Shown here piece after piece: positions 1-10,289 of a stretch of DNA of 64,000 nucleotides. Under the pieces are notes generated by a model. It saw nothing but the letters and a program-made list of their open reading frames with translations, was not told where the DNA came from and made no database searches. Location: the NCBI GenBank assembly GCA_027605045.1, contig JAQFWX010000001.1:2294001-2358000 (forward strand), in the 5' to 3' direction. Position numbers and translations under genes: made by a program. The stretch comes from Phallus indusiatus. Lineage: Eukaryota > Basidiomycota > Agaricomycetes > Phallales > Phallaceae. The number at the start of each line of letters is the position of its first letter. The first letter of the stretch is position 1.

Positions 1-430
1 ATGACACGCATGGCGAAGATAACATCTCGGCTTTGAAAGAGCGTATAGATCTGTGGGAAAGGGTGATACGTTCGAGGCCTCTGAAGCAATATAAATATAT
101 ATAAGGGAAAAAGAAAAGGAGATCAGCTTGATACTTAACCCTGATCGGGCTTCAAGTTGCCATGAGTAGCACTGTGTAGCATGTGGACAATATAAGATTC
201 GTTGGAGCCAATAAGACCTACTTATCGCAAAAACCGTAAAAAGTTCTGCCTGCTATAATCATAACTTACGGAACACCAGGCCAAGTAAAAAAGACCATTT
301 TGAAATAACGCATGAAAATGCTCCTCGTGGAATGGTCAAATTCCATGTGGCACCTCAAGGTCACGTGAACAAACTGCAGTTTTCTGCTGAGCCTTTACCT
401 CCGGGTCAATTCAATTCCATCCACAACCGC

Positions 431-438
431 TATATAAA
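431..438 (+). promoter_or_regulatory. TATA box of the GH20 gene
   Basis: A perfect TATATAAA lies 43 bases before the ATG of the hexosaminidase gene, a normal place for a fungal core promoter with a short leader. The 1-430 stretch upstream shows no convincing exon; it is read as the promoter and intergenic DNA of this gene. Confidence 0.6.
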
Positions 439-480
439 TGGTGAACGTTTAGCCTCGCCTTTTGCAGTTCTTTTGGCTTA

Positions 481-3002
481 ATGGCTGTATCGGGCCTCCG
501 CGTCATGCATCAAGCACTGATAGTTGTAGGGCTTCTCCTAGCTCTGTCCGGAAATGTTGTAGCACTGTGGCCCAGGCCAAGGACGCTCAGCACGGGGTCG
601 ACTAATCTACGTCTTTCGTCTCAGTTCTCAATCAACGTCGCCGTACACAATGCGCCGCAAGATCTGAAAGATGCAGTGACACGTACAAAAGGCTTCATTT
701 CCAACGATAAACTCCAGTTGCTCGTTCCAGACCGAGGAGCAAGTCTCGCGGGATCTCTCAAGACGGCTAAGCAGCTGAAAACGCTCACATTGTCGTTAAC
801 GGGGAACCGACCTGTCAAGAGTATATCTGAAGAAGCTGTCGTTGATCTAACTCAACGAGACGAGTCGTATACCTTGCACGTTCCGAATGACGGTTCGAGC
901 GCTCAGTTGTCTGCTAACTCGTAAGTAAAAACCTTTTCATTGCCTCCAGAACAAGTTTCTGAAATAGCTGGCGTTCCTCATTGTTGATTAGGACGTTGGG
1001 CCTTTTGCGTGGATTGACTACTTTCAGCCAGCTTTGGTATTACCTCAACGGTGAAACGTATACCACAGAAGCCCCTATCAGTATCAGCGACTCTCCCCGC
1101 TATCCTTATCGAGGATTCATGCTTGACACGGCGCGCAATTAGTGAGGATTACACATTATTTTAATCTTTCTTCCAAATTGGAGCTGAACTGGCAATGATA
1201 GCTTCCCAGTTTCCGATATTCTAACAACGTTAGACTCGCTTAGTGCTACGAAGGTAATTAACCGCATCACCTTGTCATGTCCTTTGCATAAAGTTAAAAT
1301 AATGACCGTAGATTAACACTTTCCATTGGCATATTGTGGACAGCCAGAGCTTCCCTCTTAAACTTAACAATTTGTGAGTTAATCAAAAGCTTTTCATTAA
1401 TGTTGGTGAAATGAAATGACTCGGCTGATACGCAACGTGGGCGTCATTTAGCCCAGAACTGGCGGAAGCTGCTTATGATTCTTCATCCATTTACACGGAA
1501 TCTGATGTACAAAATGTTGTTTCTTATGCTGCCGCTGTAAGTTCTGTGCAAGTTGCATAACTTGAGGGTCCCAATCACTGACACTTCCTCAAGCGCGGTA
1601 TTGATGTCATGCTGGTACGGATGCTATTCCTCATCGACGCTATGATCTAATGCATCTTCGGGTATAGGAAATAGATACACCTGGACATACAGCAGCTATC
1701 TCGGTTTCACATCCTTCCTTTGTCGCATGCAACAATCTTCAGCCATGGACTACATTCGCAAATGGTAAAGACACAGGCTCTTTCAGGGCGACATAGTATA
1801 ACCGGCTGACTTCCCTCTCCGTTAGAACCTCCCGCAGGACAACTACGTTTCACGGATAAAACTGTGATCCAATTCGTTCAATCCCTTTTCAAATCGACTG
1901 CTCAGCTTTTACCGTCGACGTTGTTTTCGACAGGCGGTGATGAGATCAACATGCCTTGTTATGATCAGGATAATCAGACACAGCAGGAGTTGCAAGCGAA
2001 CAAACAGACGTTTGAAGAGGCGTTGAGTTCTTTTACGCAGCAAACTCATAGTGTTTTGGAGGGAATGGGAAAGACGCCTGTGGTTTGGGAAGGTAAAGCT
2101 TCAAAGTTATCATGTTCGTTTGATAAGCGTGCAGTGCTTGATCTATTCTTCTTGCAGAGATGGTGCTCGCCCATAATGTTACGCTCTCGAACAAGACCAT
2201 TGCGTTGTGCGTATCTTTGTGATTATACTACTACTTGTCGATACTGATTTGATCATCAGAGTCTGGATCTCTTCCGAAGACGCCTCTGCGTATGTATACA
2301 ACCCTTAGAGTAGTGCATAACCTTCTCATTGTTCTACTATTAGTGTTGCCGCCAAGGGCTACAGGATCATTCACGCTGCTAGTGACTACTTCTATCTGGT
2401 AAGCGATCATTGTTCTACCAGTCTTCAAGGTTTTGACTAATTGCATGTAACAGGATTGTGGTGCGGGTGGTTGGGTTGGCAACAACGTCGAGGGGTATTT
2501 GCTCAATTTGGTGCATCGCACGGATTATATCTGAAACTGTTTGTGTTACAGGAATAGCTGGTGTGATCCTTTCAAGACATGGCAAAAGGTAGGTTATATC
2601 AAGCAACTTGATCTTCTTCTCTATCTTCGGCTAATACGTTTTCGTAACAAGGCGTACTCTTTCGACCCACTTGCAAACCTATCCGAAAGTCAACAACATC
2701 TCGTTCTCGGTGGTAAGCAACAAACAATCCCATTTTCCGTACACGTGATATAAACTGATCTATTATCACTAGGCGAACAACTTCTGTGGACAGAACAAAG
2801 CGGTCCGCAAAACTATCAATCTATAGTCTGGCCTCGTGCTGCTGCTTCAGCCGAAGTATTCTGGACGGGCGACAACCTCAACGTCAGCTCTGCTCTTCCC
2901 CGTCTTCACAATTTCCGGTACAGACTCGTTCAGCGGGGTGTTAATGCTATTAATTTGCAACCTGAGTGGTGTGCGCTCAGACCTCATGCATGTGATTTGT
3001 AG
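481..3002 (+). CDS. Secreted beta-N-acetylhexosaminidase, glycoside hydrolase family 20
   Basis: Removes terminal N-acetylhexosamine from chitin oligomers and glycans, probably in the secretory pathway or outside the cell. Fifteen exons: 481-920, 992-1141, 1202-1253, 1312-1373, 1452-1536, 1594-1614, 1668-1764, 1826-2092, 2158-2206, 2260-2289, 2344-2398, 2454-2494, 2552-2588, 2652-2712, 2773-3002. They sum to 1677 bases, 558 residues, the normal fungal length. A hydrophobic signal peptide covers about residues 8-28. The GH20-type start of the barrel reads YRGFMLDTARNYFPV, followed by INTFHWHIVDSQSFP and EIDTPGHT. The catalytic pair is in STGGDE, Asp341-Glu342. The C-terminus WCALRPHACDL is typical of the family. 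A TATA box precedes the start. Splice phases agree at every junction. The stop overlaps a possible donor (see findings). Confidence 0.95.
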
Positions 3003-3329
3003 GTTGATTTGTTTTTTTCCTCTCGAGATTGTTTCTTTTTTCCTTTCTCTCTTTCTGTCTTTTGCTTCCTTTGAAGTCGATGTTGAGAGTTGTCATGATC
3101 GGACGGATGTTTTGTCATATGAACAAAGATTATACCTATTCGGATTATGCGAAGTTATCTGGTCTACTACTATTGGGTCTTTAACTCCTTATAATATACC
3201 AAGTACTTCTTACCACATTTTGAACTTGATTCATGTCCCTAGTCCTCCCTGGTTCCGATCCCGATCTCTTTCGATCTTCGTTCTGAATCCTGAATCCTAA
3301 GAGACGCTGATCCTGAGATTATTGTATAG

Positions 3330-3972
3330 ACTACCCATAGCCGCGTCTTTATCCAATAATCGCGATGCCGACGAAAGGACGCGCAAAGATGAGGAGGAGG
3401 AGGAGCGGATCAACAGCCGGACTCTAACTCAACTACCAGAACAAGATGTATCGTTCTCGACATTCTTGCGGAATCATATACAATTGACCCTGAATAACTT
3501 CTTTGGGGATAAACCATTTATACCTGTGAACGATAACGATGATATTACGGAGGAAGTTACACCGACTCGTGATAAGGATGTCCCGGAGTCTACTCAGAGT
3601 CGTGATGTTGACGATAACCAAAATGATAACCTCGAGCAAAAACCACTGGACTCGAATAATAATAAGCAAAAGCAAAAATTAGAAGAAGAAAATGACCAGG
3701 AATCGTTCTCTGAATTCTTCAAAAATCATGTTAAGAAGCGAATGGAGGACTACTTTGGTGCTGGTGCAACCGCCGATATCCGGAATGATAACGTCGACCC
3801 GGAAAGAAAGTCCGGAGGAACGAAAGAAAAATCATTCGGTGGTTTCAAAAATGAAGAAGAAAAAGAAACTCAGGAGACGTTCTCAGAGTTTTTCAAAAAA
3901 CATCTCAAAAAGCGGGTGGAGGATTATCTCGTTCCTGCTGTGCTTCGTCAAGAACAAGCGGACGGACGTTGA
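3330..3972 (+). CDS. Charged ORF with three amphipathic repeats (unknown; exon of a gene not fully resolved)
   Basis: An open frame of about 213 codons with no in-frame ATG near its 5' end, starting right after a TATAG acceptor at 3325-3329, so it must be a 3' exon. It is rich in Asp, Glu, Asn and Lys and predicted disordered, except for three copies of an 18-residue block: FSTFLRNHIQLTLNNFFG (about 3450-3508), FSEFFKNHVKKRMEDYFG (about 3703-3760) and FSEFFKKHLKKRVEDYL (about 3878-3931). Each is amphipathic with a conserved Phe-Ser-x-Phe start and an aromatic end. I do not recognise the family. Either a separate gene has its first exon hidden in 3003-3320, or the exon is an alternative C-terminal extension of the GH20 gene: the acceptor phase matches a donor overlapping the GH20 stop. 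Confidence 0.45.
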
Positions 3973-4808
3973 ACGGTTGGATTGTCTCCTATTTAATAGT
4001 ATGAGAAGCAAAAGTTGATTTGAAGAAACGAAATCAAAAATTCCGATGGGAAGGCTAACATTACATGTACGCGTCGGACTGCTGTGAACGTTTGAAGAAT
4101 GATCCGCGAATCCGGTACCGGTTTGAAGACATCTGAGGCAGCAATTTCGTCACTCTGCCTGGACGGATGGTTTTCGGGCACAAAAAGATTTTCACGCAGT
4201 AGTGTTTGCTGTAGACCACCCGACATATCCCAATTTCAAAATCGATGAAGGTGAACGGAATCGCCTACAAAGCTGTATATTGTAGCTGTATATTGTTTGT
4301 TTGTCACATTTGAATAATAAATCTATTGAAGGAATGTACTGGTGATACTGGCGTAGATAGAGATAAGAATGGAATGAGTTTATGGCGAGTAGGTAGTACT
4401 AGTAACCCCAGATATCTTTAGCTTTTCCAGAAAGATTTTCGTGATGAGTTAGATAATTGCTTCGCTAGCGAGCATTGCAAGAGATCCAGATTCGAATTCG
4501 GAGGTTGTTCATGTCAACTGCCGCCATCGCGCCCCGTAATGGACAAAGAATTTCGGTTCAAAGGAAAAGAGTTGCGAGGTCTGTTGTTGTTTGGACTGAG
4601 AATCGTTATATTATGTCCGAAGTAAAACGTTGTCCTTGCTAGAGTCCATGAACACTAGGTGACCGTGACGAAGCGGTTGGACAACCAGTCAACTCGGCAA
4701 AGATATATAAGACCTCCAATCTTCTATCCTTCCCTTCACCTCATTCCTCTTGCCCAACAACAGCGCAACTTTTTGAGTCTTTTTTTTTATCATCAAATTA
4801 CATTCCTG
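3973..4808. other. Intergenic, no gene seen
   Basis: AT-rich sequence with short frames only. It probably holds the 3' end of the repeat ORF and the promoter of whatever lies at 4.8 kb. No repeat or RNA gene was recognised. Confidence 0.5.
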
Positions 4809-5165
4809 ATGTCTTTTTTGTGGGTTTTCCCCCCTTCTCAACCACCACGAATAGTTTTCCTTCCTTCAAATCTTTCAGAGGAGAACAAAGAAAACATCCC
4901 TCCACCTTTCGAATTCCAAGGCGCAGACCCAAGTTCGAGAAGGAGGAGGAGAAGGAGAAGATCTGAACAAAATACGACCGTTTATCGAAGTGGTAGTGGA
5001 GGATCTCTGCCTTCTCCATCTGATGGAGAACCGCAAAGAAACCGAAGGCTTTATAGATGAATATTTGAATATTGAGACTCCGTCGGCAAATGCCCTCGGA
5101 GAAAAAATAGCGCGGTAAGTTCGTTCCATTGTACTCTATCTAACTTTGTTGTATTAGATGAATGG
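4809..5165 (+). CDS. Possible small gene, unidentified
   Basis: Two overlapping frames look partly coding. Frame one from ATG 4809 reads MSFLW, then ENKENIPPPFEFQG and a run of eight Arg, and ends near 5060. Frame two, open from about 4858, reads ...EDLNKIRPFIEVVVEDL and MENRKETEGFIDEYLN, and ends at a GTAAGT donor around 5114 whose downstream acceptor gives an immediate stop. The two could be joined by an intron from the GTTTTC after codon 5 to the TTTCAG at about 4880, giving roughly 90 residues. The donor is poor, so this is a weak model. No family is recognised. Confidence 0.25.
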
Positions 5166-5394
5166 TACCTTGAACTGGGAAGAACTAAAATGAAGTCGAC
5201 ACCTGAATGCCCGATAATGGATCCGATTGTCCTGTCCAAGCCGAGAACATTCATTCATTCTTTCGAAATTCAAAATTCAAGTCACTTGAAACTTCGTATA
5301 CTATAATTTTGATACCCAATATTATTTGTTTCTTTCATTTCCTTTATTTGAAATTGATGCGATTTTATCTAACCATGACAATAAATACGCCATG

Positions 5395-8300
5395 CAGGTC
5401 GGAACGGCGGAACGAAGACCCTCAAACTGAAACAAGTGCAGAATTTCATATGATGGATTGAATCGTACAACTTGAATCGTACAGCGTCGACTGCATTCAT
5501 CGTGGGGTAAACTTGTGTTCAAGGACAGCGTGCTTTAGTGCGTGATCTGTGCATGCTCTTTTTTAGGCTTGTTGACCATTCAAGTATACACACAGTGCGT
5601 CCTTATCGAAGTCTTTTTAATAAGGGATTGTAAGTGTATCACAATAGTATAGTGAGCTTGAACATCGTTGCAAAGTCTTCTTGTCGGCATCTGATTTCAG
5701 CCTCCACAGAGCCTTGTGATCATTTTCTCCATCACTGGTCTTAGAGGTATCCTCTAACACAGGTATTTATTCAGGTGTGCCTTCGATTCATTTCCGATCG
5801 CAAGCTGTTCAGCCATTTACTCACCAGCTAATTCACTCCAGATCGTCATCAGCGGAATTCTGGGAATTCCACTTGAAAACGGAACAACATTAGCTATTAG
5901 ATTTATTTGATTTCAATACATGGGAAAAATTTAGTGACAGAATCGATATTTTTATTCCAAGACTTGACCCGATTAGTGACCTCAAAATCATGTCATAGCA
6001 CAATGGGTCGTAAAGTGATAAGTCCAATTCTAGTCAACTTTTTTAAAGTTCACACGTTGTTGAGATAACACGGCGGCTCATCTGACGCCAGAAGTTATTA
6101 TACTTAAGGTGTGTATTCTTTTTGACGTGGTCGGTGGGACGTACATATCTGATCGAGTTTAGTAGTTATTACTTCGGAGTCAACTGTACACAATACCATC
6201 TACTCATTTGGCACATGGCGTCCGGTTTTTCCTTGTCCTGGTGGATCTTTGGGCTGAAAAGTTCGGCGAAAGTCAGCCATACCTTGTCTATCCTATGGGG
6301 GCAACCTCTCAGAATGACGCGTGTGATACAGTGGGGTACGCATAGTACGCCCACGACTCAATAATTGACTTGACTCTCGCTGTTATAGGCTGCACTCAGC
6401 AACGACGGTTCAACTGCGTCCCAGAACCAACTCGATCAGATCCGCGCTCTGATTATTAGTGGGACGCTCGCCGGCGCCACTCCGCACGCCCCTACTCGCT
6501 GTCCGTCGTTGAGCTTTTCATAATATCTGTATGGCGTACTCGTTTCAAAAGACGAGACTTACCAATCAGTAAACATGTTGAAAAGCTTTGTCTGAATCTC
6601 GCATCAATTTACTGCTCCTTAGGGAAAAAATCTTTCACAGTCAGTGTCCGACCGGTCACCGGATATATGCACCACGTTTTCCATATGAATAAATCCATAG
6701 TCAACTGGTACAAGATTGCGGTGGTTTTTTTCTTTCTATTCTCATAACAAAGGCAATGGCAATTGCAAGGAAAATCACCGGACATGTCGACTATATCGAA
6801 GTTGCATGTTGTCAAACTGGCACTAGTGGTGGGTTTACACTCTATCAGCTATAATTCAGTCAGACAACTAATCTAAATAAAAGGCGTTTTTTTAATGGAT
6901 ACTCTTATCAACTTCTCCGACTAATGCTGTGCCAATCAGACCTCCTGCTGAAATCTTTTATCATAAAACAATATTCCTGACACCGACGAAGTCAGAAGTC
7001 GGGGTCGTCGTTGATTATTGATCTGGGTTTTATCTCCGGAGCATGTCATATTGCGGCGACAGAGTACTCCAGACACTATCCCGTGGGATGTATTCTAAAG
7101 ACAGTGAGGCCCAGATCAATGATCAAAATTGCTAATATTTAACGAACCAGTCTGTCAAACTTGAAAGTACAAGATATTCCATTCATCTCGCCCCTCAGTT
7201 ATTTGGTACATCTGTAGTTTCATCCCTCATTTTCGAAAATGAACAGCAATAGCGTCAATGCTACTAGTGACATCGACTTTTTAATCCAAGACGCATATTT
7301 GAAGTGAGTCATCGTAGGGAGATTCAGTGTCTAATCTTTGACCAATGAATAAATATTAGTTACGTCGCCGAACTTTGCTCTTTGAGCGCTCTTGGTGAGT
7401 TATCTCATGTCTGAAAAGGTGTCAATAAACAGATAACTGATAAAATTGATACCCCAGTGCTTGTTGTTTATGATATGATGTTGAATATACCACGAGAAGC
7501 GAGGTATATGTGGAAATCGCCCAAACCGTTCACTATTCCGACTTTACTCTATGCGATCACGAGATATGAAACGATAATCTTCCGAGCAATTCAATTTCGG
7601 TTGGCTTTATTGGTAATAAACCAATTCAGTTTAGTTAATTGTCCAAACAACAGTGAACATTCCTTCCCTGCAGCCCGATGCCTCAAGGTAACAAGACATC
7701 ATTATTATTTTCAAAAAGGAATCTCAAAGAAACAAAAGCTTTTGTGATGACCTGGCTAACACAGGTGACGGTATGGGTTTAGTAGCAGCTGTTGGTATAC
7801 AAGGTTAGTGCAATATGACATAACTAGGAAATGGTTTTACACTTATGGATCAGGTACATCTATTATTCGAGCATACGCTCTATGCGAAGGGAATAAGGTC
7901 ATAGTTGGAACCTTGATCTTCCTTTTAGTGGGAAGTTCTATTGTAAACATTTATTGTGAGAATTGTGTTTCTGCTACGAGACTATTGGTTCGCTTTATTC
8001 TTTCTCTTGTTTAGCCTCTGTAATAACCAGTGGATGTGTTCCGACAACGTCTGTTATTTTTAAATTACGGTATTAAAAATTTGAATCTTGACTCTTTTCC
8101 AGATTTAACTTTAGTAAATCCTCGACGAAAGCATGCTCACCTTATGATGCTTTAACTATGATATGATCTAGATGATCGCCTGGAAGCATTTTTGTGGAAC
8201 GCCTCAACTGTTCTATTAGAATTAGGTGTCATTGGTGTTTGTCTATGGAAGGTTTGGGCTACGTGGAAGTTAAAGGACGACGTTGGCATTCGAAACAGCA

Positions 8301-10267
8301 ACGACCTTGTTTCTATAATACTTAGACAGAGTAAGCTCCAATCATACTGTTGAAAAGTTGTTTTATAATGGGGATTGCAGTTATATCACGGTTCTGGTAG
8401 GTTTGAACAACACTCAGGTTGACATCTTTTTATCAACGTCTGATGTCGCCTTCTCGAAAAAGTTTCGCGGTTTTTTTCACTGGCACTCTTGCACTCTTGA
8501 TCCTAGTAACTATATTCTTATTCTTTTTTTTATTTTTATTTTTTTAAGATTTGATTTTATCCCATAGACTGGACTGGGGAGTGTGAGTAAAATCTATTTT
8601 CAAAATACGGCTCCAGTAGTGCAGTCTCAAATCAGATTTATTCCACATCAGGGGATACTATTTATCTTGAAGGATCTCGAACAAAGGTGCGATCTACCTT
8701 CTTATCTCAAGGTTCACCGTATTCATCTCTAGATTATACTAGTTTATCGGCTACGCTACTTGCGGACTTTACTTTGGATCTTCGTCAACAGAATTCAACA
8801 GCAATCCAATCCGCAAATGTAACATTATCGAGCCTTCAATTTCACGGTTTTGTGGATTACATACACCAATCTATTATGGTGGAAATGAGCGATCACGAAA
8901 ACGCTATGGTCATGGAAGGAGGTGGTGGCGATATCGAACTCCTGCCAGTGGAATCTCCGGATGTCGAAGCTAAACGCGAAGAGTCGGCTTAAGCGTCACT
9001 TCTTGCATGTTGGACTCAAAATAGTCCTTCTTTTCTGTATCGCTGATCGAAGTAATATTACTGTTGCCTGTGACATGTCAGCACTGAAGAAAACGACTCG
9101 TCAATGTGTAATAGTTGTAAAATCGCTGTGCCTATTTCAGCTTCTAGCTCAGACTAGTATAATGCCGGGGTCTAGTACATAGCTCGCCCAAACTTGCTCT
9201 GCCAAGGAGCTGGTCGAAAAATGTTTTAAAGTATGCAAAACAAAATAATCAATTTGAGCTCAAAGTTAAGTTAAGTATTTACTGATTTCATTGAGTTGTC
9301 ATTGAGTAGCAATATGTTTAGCCCGCAAAGGGAAAAACTTCTACGAATCACAAAGAAATCCGAGAAACTACACACGTTCAAATTACAGACATACCTGCGT
9401 TATGTCTATGTAAGTCAGAATTGGTGCAGACTGAGAGGAATCATCGACATCGACATCGACAAGGTTCCCTTTAATTGCATCCAGCAAGGGCTCACCGTCC
9501 CGTTTAATTTGCTTCCATCCAACTTCCATCTGCATGTTGTTTGTACATATTTGTACGTGGTAATAATAGTTGACCAGCTCACTCTATTTTTGAGTGCAGA
9601 CTGATACAAGGGATCTGCGACCCCAGGCATCTACTGTTTACGGGAGAACATCTAGGCCATCTGAGTTTGAATCTGCAGTTAGCGACCTCAAGCGACATCA
9701 GGCGACATCCTCAGACGTTCGCCTGAAACCCGTGCATTGTCATAATTGACATGATTGACATGTACAATTCCCAGGAATCCCGCCATCATCTTAATGTATC
9801 CGTCTATTCTCTGTCTCTATGCCATTCATTGTTCATGTTGATCGTTCATTCTGCAGTGCGCGTTCCGCGGTCGGTCTAGCACCCAATAGAAAGCTATTGA
9901 GTTGCAAGACCGGAGATCAGAATGGATGAGAGAGAGCTTGTAGGATGAGCAGACATCCGACTGGGCCGACGTGAACAACACGGACACCAGGAATGCGTAG
10001 CGAGATCGATTTGAAGGACTGCCCCGTCGCGCAAAGGAACGCTGGCCTGTGTGGGCAATCATGGACACTATCATGCGCTGTAGAGCCATGCGAATGTGCA
10101 CAACGATGCAACTAATACCGGGTTGACTATAACTTTGCGCCTTCCATGCAGCCGTTTGGCGCGTTGATTGATCATTAACATTGTCTACCATTTCGGCGGC
10201 ACCATGTCAGATGTTCTGTAAGTTCGTTCATTCTCTCAAATATTCAGCTTAAAGTTGATTGGTTTTA
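5395..10267 (+). repeat. Duplication unit 1 (DUF6533 copy A with flanks)
   Basis: This segment recurs as unit 2 with a period near 4.9 kb, as unit 3, and inverted further right. The left edge is set by a block around 5395-5470 that reappears near 10300 and 15490 and inverted near 39560. The 5' flank (5.4-7.2 kb) holds no gene I can support; its longest frames are shared with unit 2 but differ by amino-acid changes. The 3' flank (9.0-10.25 kb) carries a three-fold ATCGAC tract near 9440 and a block with intron-like GTAAGT...TTTTAG borders at 10217-10269. Confidence 0.8.
7239..8992 (+). CDS. DUF6533 multi-pass membrane protein, copy A
   Basis: Reference copy of the family. Fourteen exons: 7239-7303, 7360-7394, 7458-7612, 7674-7687, 7739-7803, 7854-7955, 8015-8048, 8103-8113, 8172-8330, 8381-8396, 8463-8505, 8568-8582, 8652-8686, 8743-8992; they sum to 999 bases, 332 residues. 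The N-terminal DUF6533 part runs from NYVAELCSLSAL through YDMMLNIPREARYMW to TRY (about residues 22-75). Hydrophobic helices follow around VIVGTLIFLLVGSSIVNIY and LLELGVIGVCLWKVW, 6-7 in all. The tail carries YIHQSIMVEMSDHEN and an acidic Gly-rich end finishing in REESA. The ATG is chosen because every copy starts M-N-x-N-x after a GAAAATG context. Molecular function is unknown to me; a membrane receptor- or transporter-like role is inference only. Confidence 0.85.
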
Positions 10268-10289
10268 GTCTCATTTTCCCCTGCAGGTA

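Noticed and set aside
6609..6815. 68-codon minus-strand frame shared by units 1 and 2 (also 11483-11689)
   Set aside because: Amino-acid-changing differences, no start context or exon structure; similarity is explained by the recent duplication of non-coding flank.
8640..8745. One-base deletions in copy A suggesting a frameshift
   Set aside because: With exon 13 placed at 8652-8686 and the last exon at 8743, the deletions fall in introns and the protein is 332 residues with all phases correct.
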